Part shown: positions 26,926 to 41,128 of the stretch, in pieces | Numbering within the stretch: position 1 is the stretch's first letter | Layout: each line of letters begins with the position of its first letter | NCBI GenBank assembly: GCA_002104895.1 | Contig: MCFG01000221.1 | Coordinates: 17,501 to 81,500 of the forward strand | Direction: 5' to 3' | Length of the DNA: 64,000 nt | From: Anaeromyces robustus | Taxonomy: Eukaryota; Neocallimastigomycota; Neocallimastigomycetes; Neocallimastigales; Neocallimastigaceae | Notes under the pieces: model-generated | What the model was told of the DNA's origin: nothing | Database searches by the model: none | The model's input: the letters and a program-made list of their open reading frames with translations, nothing else | Position numbers and translations under genes: made by a program

Positions 26926-29052
26926 TTAAATGAATAAAACACTAAGGATAGTAGCAACAATAGCAAGAGCAATATTAGCTCTGTTAGCAATAGCGCCACT
27001 TGCAGAAGTACCTGCGAATTTAGCATCACTTGGGGTTTCTTGGGCATTGTTAGAAGTAGCAGCAGCAGTATTAGCAGCAGCTTCTAATTGTAAAGCACCT
27101 TCTGGAGTTAATGGAGTTTTATCATATTCAACACCGAAAGCTTGGCAAACAGTATTACAGATAAGTTCAGACCAATTTAAGATACCGTATTCAGAGTTAG
27201 CACCTTCGTTGAAACCAATATTCCAAGAAGTTTCATCGAATTGGAAATAACCTTCCTTATCGGCTGGGTTAAGACTAGCAGCTAAAGTACCAGTGTGCAT
27301 GTTTTTAGTACCGTAATCCCATTTAATATCTTCATCTAAACGCTTTTTGTAAGCTTCAACCTTATTTCCTAAAGCAACTGGGTTGAAAATGTGCTTGACA
27401 ATAGTCTTTAAATGTTCTTCAAATAACTGAGAAGAGTAACATGGAGCCTTACCATCACAACCAAGGAACTTTGAAATTAAAATACGGTGGTATTTATCTT
27501 CTGGTAAATCGGAATTAACGGTTTGCCAATTCATATTAACAAATTCAGTGTATGGCTTCTTTGGGAATTCTTTTGGATCAAAGGCTTCCTTCATACCAAC
27601 ACTCCAAGTTTGATCAAAATCTTGATCAATGAAGTATAATCTGTTATCATCAGCAATATGAGTAGCATAGTTAGTGGCAACAAACCAGTAAGAATCCCAG
27701 TGACCAGCAAGATATTCAAGAGCTGCAGCTTTTAAGAAAGTATTTAAATCAAAGTAACTAGTATTTAATTCATTAACGGAAGCTTCGTTAGCTGGATCAG
27801 TATTTTCAATTTTATCCATGACTTCATATAATCTTGCTTGTTCATAATTTTCATTAAGTGCATCGTTGACATATGGTTTAAAACCATATCTAAAATCTAT
27901 GGTAGCAGTAAAATCAGCACCAGTGGAACAATCGTAAACGACAGTTTCACTTGGTTCTTTAATAGAACCATCTGGGTTACCATAGAAATGAGATTTAATA
28001 AAACTGGCAGTAGTAACATCTTCTTGTAAAACGTAAAGAGCAACCTTTTTACCGTTCTTTAAGTAAACACGAGCAGCAACGGATTCGTGAGTTGGGTTAC
28101 CAATTGCATGAGCAATATCACCATATAAAATTTGACGAATGAAGACTGGATCTTCAGAACTTGGTCTGAACTTAAAACCAGTTCTATTGTAAATACCATT
28201 ACCTGGTAAAGTGAACTTCATTTGGAATTTATCTTGTTCATTATTCTTGGCAGATAAACCAACATTATTAAATGTATGAATACTATCCTTTAAAATAAAG
28301 GTCATTGTTTTAGCAGTAGTGGAGCCAGAACCTTTAACAAAGTAACTTTCATCAGCATCAATGATAACAGTTGGAACATAAGTTGGATCGAAAAGTTCAG
28401 TTCTACCAATACTTCTAGTCCATGGTTTAGAAATAGCAGATTTTGGGTATCCAAATTCTGGCATTTCAGAAACAGTTAAAGCACGTTCGAAAAGTTCATT
28501 GTAAGTTTTGTTACCTTGAAGAACACGATCGAAAGCTTCGGCTTTACCACCACAAACATATTTATACCTATTAAAATAGTAAATATTTTTCAAAAAGTTA
28601 ATATAAATATCAATAATTGCAATTATATATAATAATAATTGTATATAAATAAAAATTTAAATTATTAATGTATTTAAAAACTTAAAATAAATTGTAAATA
28701 AATAACTTTTAAATAACTTTTAAATAACTTTTAAATAACTTTTAAATAACTTTTAAATAACTTTTAAAAAAAAAATATTAATATATTTATAAACTTTATA
28801 TTTTCTTTAAATTTAAATACCAAAATATTTATATACATATAATTAATATATATTTTATAATATTTACATAGTTCCTGATTGAGCATCAGCAGTAACTTTG
28901 TAGAGATTTGAACAAGTTGGATCAGCAACCATTGGAACTTCAGCTCCATTAAGACTTAAACTACAATTTCCATCGAAGGAGATAACTGAAAATTCAGCAG
29001 CAAAAATTTTTGCAACTAAACCTAAAATAGCTAATTTTGATTTGTAATTCAT
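26926..29052 (-). CDS. Secreted GPI-anchored CotH-family protein (two exons)
   Basis: Exon 1 is 29052-28868 and exon 2 is 28567-26926; the GT...AG intron splits a codon 2+1 and gives a 608-aa protein. The ATG in exon 1 opens a signal peptide (residues 1-19, AILGLVAKIFAA then EF). The domain matches the fungal CotH kinase-like family: SxTAKTMTFILKDSIHTFNN near the start, LYVLQEDVTTASFIKSHFYGN in the middle, and YFIDQDFDQTW as the acidic catalytic-type motif. The C terminus is an Ala/Ser/Thr-rich stalk ending in a hydrophobic tail (LAIVATILSVLFI), a typical GPI-attachment signal. No dockerin/CBM10 module is present, so it is likely a cell-wall or membrane surface protein, not a cellulosome subunit. 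Its G/C-richer, C-ending codons differ strongly from neighbouring genes and suggest high expression. Catalytic activity in the fungal members is not established. Confidence 0.9.
28695..28767. repeat. 11-bp tandem repeat in the CotH intron
   Basis: About six tandem copies of AAATAACTTTT inside the 300-nt intron (28568-28867) of the CotH gene. Recent local expansion is likely. Confidence 0.85.
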
Positions 29053-30079
29053 TTTAATTTTTTTATTTTATTAATATTGAATCTTTAATATACTATTGAT
29101 AAATATATATTTTTATTGATTTATGGTGTTTTATTCTATTTTTTTTTTTTTTTAATTATTTAATTATTTATTTATTTATTAGGTGTTTTATTCTATTTTT
29201 TTTTTTTTCTTTTTTAATTATTTATTTAATTATTTATTTATTTATCTATTTATTTATTTATTTATTTATTTATTATTTTTTTTTTAATTAATTAATTAAT
29301 TAATTATTTATTTATTTATTTTTTTAATTAATTAATTATTAATTAATTAATTATTTATTTATTTTTTTTTTTAATTATTTATTTATTTTAGAATTTTTTT
29401 TTTTTTTTTTTTTTATAACTGTAAAGAGAAATTCCCCTCTTTATATCTAAAAAACAAAAATTATAATTATAATTAAAAATATTAACATATTAATGAATAA
29501 TAAAATTAATTTATACAAATTATTTTTTATTATATTAAAGAATAAACCTTTTTTTCTACAAAAAAAAATATTGCTTATATTAGTATTTAATTAATTTTTA
29601 TTAAAGAATAAACCTTTTTCTTTTAAATAAAATATTATTATATATTTATTATATATTTATATTTATATTATTATTAAATATAATTAAATATATAATGATA
29701 ACAATAAATATATTAATATCGAAGAAAGTTGACACAAAATAAATTAAAATATTTAATGTATTATTTTTTGTTTTATATATCAAAAATTTTTGACATATAA
29801 ATATACCATTATAATGGAAAATGGAAATATCCAATATCCCTATATATTTATATATATTAAATATATTTAAATGTCAAAAATAACTCAATCACTTATATAT
29901 TTATATATTTATTGATAATTTTTTTTATATAATTCTTTTATTTGTTTTTTTTTTATTTATTTTTTTTATTTTAATTTTTTATTTTTTATTTTTTATTTTT
30001 ATTTTTATTTTTTAGTTTTATTTTATTTTTTATTTTTTATTTTTTATTTTATTTTTTTATATATTTATATTTATATGAA

Positions 30080-30113
<34 letters not shown>

Positions 30114-30535
30114 TCTAAAACATTAAAAATGTTTATTATTATTATTATTTTTTAACAACAATATTAAAAAACCTAAAAGAAAAAAATTTTTTTTATTTTT
30201 TTTTTTTATTTTACTTAATTTATATAAATAAAAGTAAAAACTGAAAAAAAAAAAAAAAAAAAAAAAAAAGAATTGATAGCAATATAATATTTATTTTATT
30301 TATTTTTTTTTTTTTTTTTTTTTTTTCTTTTTAAATTTTTACTTATTTATTTTTTTTGTTTTTTTCTATAAAATTATTTATATAGATTTAATTTATTATT
30401 ATTATTTTAATTTTATTTATCTATTTTTTCTATTTTTTTCTATATTTTTTTTTTATATGTATAAAAAAAAATCTGTATTTTTTATTTTATTTTATTTTTT
30501 TTTTAATTATCAACTATATAATAATTATTAATTTA
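29053..30535. other. Intergenic region upstream of CotH gene
   Basis: Lies between the CotH gene 5' end and the 3' end of the 2191-aa protein gene, both minus strand. It contains a near-tandem duplication of about 55 bp (GGTGTTTTATTCTATTTTTT at about 29125 and 29181), mixed ATTT/ATTA arrays (29215-29390) and long T-runs. It must hold the CotH promoter, but no specific element was recognised. Confidence 0.6.
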
Positions 30536-33500
30536 TTATAATTGACTTGTACTTTGAGATCTTGTTCTATTCTTCTTCTTTTTACTTTTACGACTAGCTG
30601 TAGTAGCAGTACTTTTACGACTCATAACAGAGATAGTTTCCCATTCATCATCATCTGTATCAGCAGGATTAGACTTCTTCTTCTTTTTCTTTTTAGTTGG
30701 TTCATTAGTAGTCATTGGCATTCCCATCATATTCATTGGCATTCCCATCATACTCATACGCATCATATCCATCATATTATTATTCATACCATTCATATTC
30801 ATACCATTCATATTGTTCATACCATTCATACCATTCATACCATTCATTGGCATTCCCATCATATTCATTGGCATTCCCATCATACCCATACCATTCATAT
30901 AATTCATCATATTATTATTATTATTATTAGCTGAATTTGGTGAAGTTTCATTTTGATTCATACCCATACCATTCATATTCATATAATTCATACCTGGCAT
31001 CATCATCATACCTGGCATGACAGGTACACCATTAATATTTGGCATCATACCATTCATATTCATTCCATTCATCATATTCATTTGGTTCATCATATTATTC
31101 ATTGAATTTTGAGTAGTATTATTATTATCATCTTCATCTTCTTCATCTGATGATGATGATGATGAATCAGTATTTGGTGTTTTATTATTATTATTATTAT
31201 TGTTATTATTTAATGTATTATTAACAGTATTATTAGGAGTAGTTGTAGTGGTAATAGTTGTACTATTATTATTATTGTTGCTGTTATTATCATTAGAAGT
31301 TGGACTTAATCTAGCAGCTAATTTTTTATGACTCTTCTTTTTTGGTTTTGAGAATGTCATTTCAGTTTCAAGTGAACCAGGTGGATATTTTTGTAAATCT
31401 TCAATTATTGATGAAGATTGAATATTACTTGGTATAACATTATTATTAATAGTATTAATGGTATTATTATTATTATTATTATTGTTTGAAGTACTAGTTT
31501 TTGAAGGAGTTGTACTTAAACTTGTAGCAGGAGTCATAGATTGCATTTCCATATATGGATTGGAATATACTGTGGTTGATATAGTTTTAGCCATTGTTGT
31601 TGGTGATGTATTTAATGGTTGAACTTGAGAAGGTGGTTGGAATTGTGTTTGAATTTGTGTTATTTCCTGATATGGATTTTGAGTTTCTTGTTGTTGATAT
31701 GGATTTTGAGTTTCTTGTTGTTGATATGGGTTTTGATTTTGTTGTTGTTGATATGGATTTTGACTTTGTTGTTGTTGATATGGGTTTTGATTTTGTTGTT
31801 GTTGATATGGATTTTGATTTTGTTGTTGTTGATATGGATTTTGATTTTGTTGTTGTTGATATGGATTTTGAGTTTGTTGTTGTTGTGATTGTAATTGTTG
31901 ATATTGAGATTGAGATTGGAATTGATTTTGAATTTGAGGTTGAGCATGAGGTTGAGCATGAGGTTGAACTTGAGGTTGAGCTTGAGGAGTTACATTTTCA
32001 GAATTGAATGTTGGAGAAATTGGAGAACTAAAATCAAACATATTGAAATCAATTAATGGACTTGAACTATTCATTTGACCAAGGAAATTACTAACTTTAG
32101 ATGAAGGTGAAATGGATTCTTTATCACCATTTGGTATATTATTTGAAGTAGCATTATTATTATTATTATTATTTGCCACTGAGGTATTAATGGGTTGTGG
32201 AATTTGATAACTGGTATAAATAGTTTGATTTGTTTTAACTGATTTTTTAGATTTTGGTATCATCATATTTTGAGTTTCTTCTTGTAATAATTGAAGTTGA
32301 CGTTGTTGTTCCTCAATATTTTCTAATTCTTTCAATTTTTCTAATCTTTCTTTTTCAATTCTTTCAACTTCTAATTTTTCCTTTTCTAATCTTTCTCTTT
32401 CTTTTCTTTCATTTTCTATAATTTCTCTTTCCATTCTTTCTCTTTCTCTCTTTTCTCTTTCTATTCTTTCTTTATCCATTCTTTCTCTATCTATTCTATC
32501 TCTTTCTAATTTTCTCATTTCCATTTCCATTCTTTCTCTTTCCATTCTTTCCTTTTGTAATCTTTCTTGTTCTATACGATCTTGCTCTCTTTTTTCTTTT
32601 TCTTTTTCTTCTCTCTTTTTCCTTTCTTCATCTATTAATTGTTGTCTAAATTGACGCTCCTTTTCTAATCTTTCTTGTTCTTGTCTTTCTCTTTCTTTTC
32701 TTTCTTTTTCTAATCTTTCTTTTTCTAATCTTTCTTGTTCTAACTTTTGTTCATACATTTCTCTTTCAACCCTTTCTCTTTCAATTCTTTCTTGTTCTTC
32801 TCTTTGTCTTTCTAATCTTTCCATTTCTTGCTTTTCTTGTTCATATAATTGTTGTTGTTGTTGTTGTTGTTGTAATAACAATTGTTTTTGCCATTGCATC
32901 TTCATATGTTGAGATTGACGTAATTTATATTGATATTGAGGATCATTTACATTCTGTTGTTGTGATGGATTCATAGGGTTTATTTGGTTATTCATTGGAT
33001 TCATTTGGTTATTCATTGAATTCATTTGATTATTCATTGGATTCATTTGGTTATTCATTGAATTCATTTGATTATTCATTGGATTCATTTGATTATTCAT
33101 TGGATTCATTTGATTATTCATTGAATTCATTTGATTATTCATTGGATTCATTGGATTATTCATTGGATTCATTTGATTATTCTTTTGATTTATTTGATTA
33201 AATAATGGGCTCATTTGATTATTTTGATTCATAGATGGACTCATATTCACATTCGATTGAGGACTCATAAATGGTGAAGAATGAGTACCACCTGATATAA
33301 TACTACTTACAGATTTAGCGGATTTATGTCTATTATGCTTTCTTTTTGGTTTAAGTTTTAATGAATGTAAACCATCAGCACTAACAGCACTTAATGCAGG
33401 ACTAGCCATTTTTGGACTACCTTCATTTTGGAATGCTATAGCATTATTTAAATTCATGTTTGCTGGGCTCATCATAGTAACTATTTTATATACATATATT

Positions 33501-36500
33501 ATATTATATATATTATATATATTAATAAATTTTAAATTAAATATATATTAGTAAATTAACATAATGTATACAATTATATAATATAAAATTAAAGCAATAT
33601 TTCCATTATATTATACAAAATAAAATAAAATAAAATAAAATAAAATATAATAAAATATAATATAATAGAAGTAAATATAAAAATTTCATTATAATATATT
33701 TCAATATTAAAAAAAAAAAATAAAATAAAATAAAATAAAATAAAATAAAATAAATAAATACCTTGAATATTATCATTACCATTATTATTAATATTATTAA
33801 TACTATTAGTATTATTGTTGATACTGATATTATTGTTATAACTATTATTTATATTTGTTTTTTTATCTGTGCTATTAGTTGTAGTATCAAATGAAAATAG
33901 ATCACTCATTTCTGCCATTAAATTAATTTCACTTTTATTACCATTATTATTAGTATTTGTATCATTATCATTGAGATCCCAATCTGAAAATAGTGCTTTT
34001 CTAATGGTACTGCTTAAAGGATCATCACCATCAAATAATGTTTCACCAGGTTTAACATTTTTAGTATTAGTAGTAGTAATAGAATTGGTATCATTATTTA
34101 TATTCATATTAACCATATTATTACTAATACTATTAACTTCTTTTTCAATTTCTACTTTGTTTTCAAATGTTGGTTGAGGTGGCAAACTTTTATTAACATT
34201 TAAATTGAAATGTTCTAATAAATCTGAAAACATAATACCTGTAGCATCATTATCAGAATCATTTGCTTTTGTTGTATTATTATTATTAAAATCAAGTGTT
34301 GGTGGTGATGTATTAATTGGTGATATAACATGTTTTGATTTTTCAGATATAATTAAGTCCATTTCCTGTGATTTCTTTTGTAGTTCAGATGCTAACGCAC
34401 TATTACCTGTATCATTAGTTGAATTAGTTCCAAGTTTATACTTATTTTTCTTTTTAGGAAATGGAGCTACATAGTTTGACTGAAGACTAGTATTATTAAA
34501 TAGATTATATATGTTATTGTTCATATCATTCATATTATTTGCATTATTCATTCCATTCATATCATTCATATTATTTATATTATTCATTCCGTTCATATTC
34601 ATATTATTCATATTATTCATTCCATTCATACTCATGTTCATATTATTCATATTCATATTATTCATATTATTCATATTATTCATATTATTCATTCCATTCA
34701 TACTCATGTTCATATTATTCATATTCATATTATTCATGTTATTCATTCCATTCATATTTATGTTCATATTATTCATATTCATATTATTCATGTTATTCAT
34801 TCCATTCATATTCATGTTCATATTATTCATATTCATATTATTCATATTATTCATTCCATTCATACCATTCATACCATTCATATTATTCATATTCATACCA
34901 TTCATACCATTCATATTATTCATATTATTCATATTATTCATATTATTCATATTATTCATGTTATTCATATTATTCATAGTATTCATGTTATTCATAGTAT
35001 TCATAGTATTCATATTATTCATGTTATTCATATTATTCATATTATTCATATTATTAGGATTTATGGTTGGAAGTGGTTTATTTGTATTAATTGCAGCAAG
35101 TGGCTTGTCATCATCATCATCTTCTTCTTCTTCTTCCTCCGCAATAGTAGATATTCTCTTTGGTTTATCATTATTATTATTATTTTCATTATTCTTATTA
35201 TCACTATCAGAATCAGAATCTGGTATGGTAATAATATTTGTTGAAAGTTGAGATACTCTATAAGTTTTTTGTCCCATTTGATTCATTAATCTTCCTTTTT
35301 CTTTTTTAATAATAATGGTACTTTTAATTTTTGGTTCATTTTCTTTTTCTCTATCTCTACTTCTACTTCTATCTCTTTCTCTACTACCACTTCTATCTCT
35401 ACTCATTCTTCTTTCTCTACTTTCTGGTCTATGACTATCTCTACTACTATCTCTATCTCTACTATGTCTTCTACTATCCCTATCACCACTTGGCATTCTA
35501 CTCTTACGTCTTCCTTCACGTTCAACTACACTAACTGGTCTTCTACTTTCTCTACGTTTTCTAATTTTCTCTAAATCAGCTTTATCTAAATCTCCTTCAT
35601 CTTTTGAAGCTGAAATAATAGTAATTTTTGGAACTACTATATAATTTCTTGCTTTCTTACTTAAATCTTCATTACTTTTGTTATTACCATTATTTTCTTT
35701 ATTATTATCTCCATCAAATAAAGATGAAACTTCAATACTTTCTTGGGAACTTTGATATTTATCATAAACTTCTTTAAAGGATTGACTTTCTAATCTTGGA
35801 GGTAATTTAATTTCTTCAATTGATTTATTTTGAGGAGTATCTGGTTGATCATTTTTAGGAATTTTACTTTCTGAAACAAATATCATAATATTTTTTTCTT
35901 TTTCACTCTTAATTAATTCAGTTAATTTTTGAGTATAAAATTCTTTATGACCATTATATGGAGTATCATTAACTCCAACTTGACTTACTTCATTTGGTTC
36001 TTTTGGTTTAAATTCTAATAATTTTTTTGGACTCCATGCTTCAAAACAAATTGTCATAATATTATTGCTTTTAGAATTTGGATCTTCAGGGGGTTTTTTC
36101 TCTTTATTATTAGCGTCATTTGATAAATAATTCATTACTTTAATAATTGTATTACTAATGGTATCAACAATAATTTTTTCATCTTCTTTTGGATTTACTC
36201 TAACTTTTAATAAATTAATAAATATATTATCTTTATTTTGCTGACTATTTATGGATGTTGATTTTAAAATAATACCAGTTGATTTACAATCAATTGTTGA
36301 ATGTTTTGGAATTTTAATAATATGAACAGATGTTGAATGTTCAGAAGGTTCACTATTAATTATTCTAAATCCAATAACATTTATTTTGGATAAATTTAAA
36401 TTTTCATAAGTAAAATTGTTTCCTTCTATGACTTCTGAAACTGTTTTTCTTATACATTCACTACGACTTAATAAATTTATATGAACGTACTATTTAATAT

Positions 36501-37729
36501 ATTTAATATAAATATATATGTAAATTCCGTAAATGATTATACATTTTAAAATTTTTACAGATAAATTATTTTAAATGAATATATTACAATTAAAATTTTA
36601 TATTAAAATATATAAGTATATAGATATTTAAAAATATATTAATATATATAAATAAATATAGTATATATATAATATTGAAGAAAAAAAAAAAGCATTAAAA
36701 AAAAATTTATTATTAAGTATATATTTACGTATTTATGAAATAGATAGAAAAAAAAATAAATATATAGATATATATAAATAAAATATATAAAAAAAATATT
36801 ATAAATTATAAAAAAAAAAAAATTACATTATCCGGATTAATATGTGAACTAAATCTTGGTGGGAATTTTACATCATCATCCCCTCTTGTTGTATGAGAAG
36901 ACTCTATACTAGCCATACTATCATTTCCATGATAATGACTTCTACGATGATGACGACTTTGTCTTTTATCTCCATCTCTAAGTCTTGAAATTCTTTTACT
37001 TTTACGATGTTCATGTCCAACATATAATGATTTTGTTGCTTTTTCACGATGATTTTCATCTTTAGGATCTACTGATGAAGTCGCTATTAAATGACTTTTG
37101 TGATGCTTTCTATCAATTGAACTTCTAGAATGTCTATGTTTTGATAATCTTCGAGAAACTCTATGACCATGACTTGATAATCTATGACCATGACTTGATA
37201 ATCGATGACCATGTCCTGATATTCTATGACTTTTTCGATGTTCACGACTTGCTTTTTTATCTGCTGATTCTGCAGCTGCAGCTTCTCCAGTTTTTGTATT
37301 TCCATTAGTATCTGTTACTAATAATGTTGGTGTTGTACTTCCACTTTTTTGTTTTTTATTATCTTCATTCAACTTATTATTTAATTTTTCTTTAACTCCA
37401 TTTAATTTGTCACTATCTGCTTCAACTGTATTTAAAACAGGTGATATACTACTTACTGGATTTTCCCCATCAATATTATATATTAATGAAAAACCTTTTT
37501 CCTTTTTACTTGCTTCTAATTCTTTCTTTTCATGTTCTTGTTGTGCTATGAAAGATTGAATTTTCTTTTGTTGTTGATATTGTTGTTGTAATTGGGCTGT
37601 CGTCATTGACGAATTTGTATAAATCGGAACATTTATAGCAGGTGCTTGTCCATTTTGCATTTGCATTTGCATTTGTCCATTCTGCATTTGTCCCATTGGA
37701 TTCATATTATTATTTTGTTGATAATTCAT
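30536..37729 (-). CDS. Giant intrinsically disordered protein, 2191 aa (three exons)
   Basis: Exons 37729-36827, 36489-33762 and 33480-30536 join in frame across GT...AG introns (phase 0, then phase 1), merging what look like three separate frames. Low-complexity blocks in order: Met/Gln/Asn start; His/Arg/Ser repeats with SHGHRL units (about 170-215); a possibly folded stretch (about 290-500) across the exon 1/2 junction; an SR-type segment (about 635-695); a long Asn-Met-rich NMNNMN/NMNGMN region (about 770-965); MNPMNNQ heptads (about 1310-1375); a Glu/Arg-rich helical rod (about 1410-1610); NPYQQQQNQ nonapeptides (about 1725-1800); another NMNGMN block; and a Lys-rich tail with a DTDDDEWETISVMS segment. 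No known domain was recognised. The composition fits a condensate-forming or scaffold protein, but this is inference. The start is the first ATG of exon 1. Confidence 0.75.
31660..31890 (-). repeat. Coding 27-bp minisatellite (NPYQQQQNQ)
   Basis: About eight tandem 27-bp units encode a nonapeptide NPYQQQQNQ/NPYQQQETQ in exon 3 of the 2191-aa protein. The regularity at DNA level explains the open shadow frames on both strands. Confidence 0.9.
34510..35055 (-). repeat. Coding ATGAAT-type repeat array (Asn-Met-rich)
   Basis: A hexanucleotide-like array of AATATGAAT/GGTATGAAT units encodes NMN and NMNGMN runs in the 2191-aa protein. Similar arrays recur at 32980-33190 (MNPMNNQ) and 30715-30910 (MNGMN). 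The plus-strand open frames across all of these are shadows. Confidence 0.85.
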
Positions 37730-38721
37730 TTTTATGTATTTATATATATTTAATTATAAATTATTTACTCTTTTGTATTATTAATTTAATATTTTAATTT
37801 ATTTTATTATTATTTTATAAAAGAATATACATTCTACATTGAAAAAAAAAAAAAAGTATATAATATTATTATATGTTAAATAATAATTATTGGAATAAAT
37901 AATATTTTAATATATTTATATAATAATAGAAAGAATTAAAAAATATATATATGTTAATAAAAAAATCAATTTAATAATATTAAATATTATTATCCTATTT
38001 TTATTATTTAAAAGAATTTAGTTTTAATTATAAATTACTGAAATATATATATATATAATAATTATTTACCTTTATTGTAATATTTAGTAAAAGTATTATT
38101 TAATATAATTGTAAAAGTAAATTGATAATTAATATTGAAAAATTTATGTTCAATATATATAATAAAGAAAAATACAATAAATGAAATATGATAATATTTT
38201 TATATTTATAGATGTTTATTTATTTATTATAATTCCATTTTTCAAATTGTTCTTTATTTATATTTATTATTCACATATATATATTTATATACTATATTAT
38301 TTATTTAAATTTTAATATACATATATATAAGATTTAAAGAAAATATAAAAAAAATAAAAAAATATAAAAAAGAATTAGTTGATAAATAACTTTGTAATTC
38401 TTTATTATTTTCTTTATATTTTCTTTTCTTTATATCTATTTTTTATTTTTTATTTTTTATTATTTATTTATTTATTAAATTATTAATATTATTATTATTT
38501 ATTATAAAATAATAAAAATAAGATAAAAAAAAAAAAAAAAGAAAAAAAAGAAAAAAAAAAAAAAAAAAAGAAAAAGAAAATTGTTATAATAAATAATTAA
38601 TAACAATAAAATAATTAGTAATAAAAATTATATATAATAAGAATAAATAATTAAATAATAATAAAATAATAGAAAAGTATTGAAAAAATTTTTCATATTT
38701 TAAATAATAATAATAATATAT

Positions 38722-38756
<35 letters not shown>

Positions 38757-39148
38757 TATATTTATTATAAATAATATATAGAATAAATTTATTATATATT
38801 TTATAATATAATAAATTCTATTATACTTTTTTTTATTATATACTTATTTTTTCTTATTTAATTTTATTTTATTTTATTTTATTTTATTATTTACTTTATT
38901 ATATAAATTGTTATATAAAAAAGTAACATTTTTAATAATAATTTTTATATTATAATTATAATAATAAATTATTCAATATTAAATTTGTATTTATCATTTT
39001 TTTTCTTTATTTTATATTATTATTATTTATTATTTATTATTTATTAATATAATATATTTATTTTTATATTCATTGAAATATATTAATAATATATGGATAA
39101 TTATATTTAATAGATTAATTAATTAAATTAATATAATAATAATAAAAC

Positions 39149-39180
<32 letters not shown>

Positions 39181-39723
39181 AAATGTAAATGTTAATGTGA
39201 ATATGAAAATAAAAAAATATAGAAAAAAAAATGTTTATTTTTTTATTTTATTTTTTTTTTTACAATAATCAATATTTTTATATAAATTTTGTTTAAAATA
39301 TATTAAAAATATTAACTGTATATATTATAATGTATTATAATATATATTATAAATAATTTAATTTAAAACATGAAAAACATTCTCTTAATTTTAAACGGTA
39401 ATTGATTTATAAATTTAATATTATTTAATATATTGAGAATTAGTTTTAATACAAATTGATCTCTATATAAAAATATATTATTAAACATATTAATATATTA
39501 TGTATATATTATTACTTTTTATATAAAAGTTAAAAAGCATTTTTAAAATTTTATTATTATAAATATTAATAATTAAGATTTAAAAACTATTTTATAGATT
39601 TAAATTGGATTACCTTAATAAATATTTAAGTAAAATATATTAATTAAACTTTTATACTTTTTTTAGAAAAGTTTGTTTTTAAAATAAATTAAAATAAAAA
39701 TAAAAATAATCATAAAAGATGCA

Positions 39724-39748
39724 GTGTGTGTGTGTGTGTGTGTGTGTC
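39724..39748. repeat. (GT)n microsatellite
   Basis: Twelve GT units, the only clear GT array in a window where almost all microsatellites are pure A/T. Confidence 0.95.
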
Positions 39749-40062
39749 TATTCCTCGAAATACCATAAAATCTAAAATCTAAATCTATGATTTTTTATAA
39801 AATTATATTTTTAATTATTATAATAAATATATTATAAAAAAATATAATTGATTATCAATTATATTTTTTTTTATCTTTTTTTATATATATTTTTTTTATA
39901 TATTATTAACAATTACATGTTCATTTCACCTATTATATTAATATAATAATAAATAAATAATATGAATATTATGAATAATATGAATAATTAATATGTTATT
40001 AATTGATTTTCATACCTGTTAATAATTGATTTTCATATAACAAATTTTATTTTATTAATTAT

Positions 40063-40313
<251 letters not shown>

Positions 40314-41128
40314 CAATTTACATATATGAAACTATGAAATTATGAAATATTAAGGATAATAAATTTAATATAAATATTATAGTAAAAATATATCAAATAT
40401 CATTAAAATATTAAATATAGTTTATATATTATTAATATATTGTAATATAAACTGCAATATAGAAAGTTAATAAAAATTTAATAAATCAGTGAATGAAATT
40501 ATTAATATAATTAAATTAATAAAATGAAAATTTAATATAATGATTATTAAATTATAAAAAAAAAATTAAAGCCTACCAAAATAATAATTATAAAAATAAT
40601 AAAATAAATGTAAATATTAATGAGGATTAATTATTATTCAAAAAGACTAATTACTAAAAAATGTTATGATATAATAAACTAAAATAATAATTAATAAAAT
40701 GAGGATATTATTAAATATTATTAATAATATAAATGAGGATAAAAATTAAAAGATAATATAATAAGAATAAACAAAATAAACAAAATATATATGGATATTT
40801 TCTTTTATTAATATTTTTTATTTATTAAATAAATACTATATTTATTTATTACTGTAGTAATATATTTTATATTAATCAAAGTATTATTTATATAGTATTA
40901 TTTTATTATATATATCATTCATAATAGGTTTTTATTATTACTTTTCAATTAAACTAAACTTTATTTACTAATATATATAGTTGTATTTTTCTTTAATTTA
41001 TTATATGTATTTTTTTTTTTTTATAAATATAAATATATCATGAAAAATAAAAAATGGTATAAAAAAAAAAAAAAGTATTTCATTTCATATACTATCAATA
41101 TATAACAATTGTATTAATATATTTAATA

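Noticed and set aside
26930-27250. Plus-strand 106-aa frame
   Set aside because: Antisense shadow of the CotH 3' end (Ala/Ser stalk and GPI tail).
28764-28949. Minus-strand 61-aa frame overlapping CotH exon 1
   Set aside because: Out-of-frame reading of exon 1 and intron; the spliced CotH model accounts for the region.
31594-32007. Plus-strand frames opposite the NPYQQQQNQ coding repeats, and those at 30542-30934 and 34511-35251
   Set aside because: Regular shadow translations of minus-strand coding repeats in the 2191-aa protein gene.
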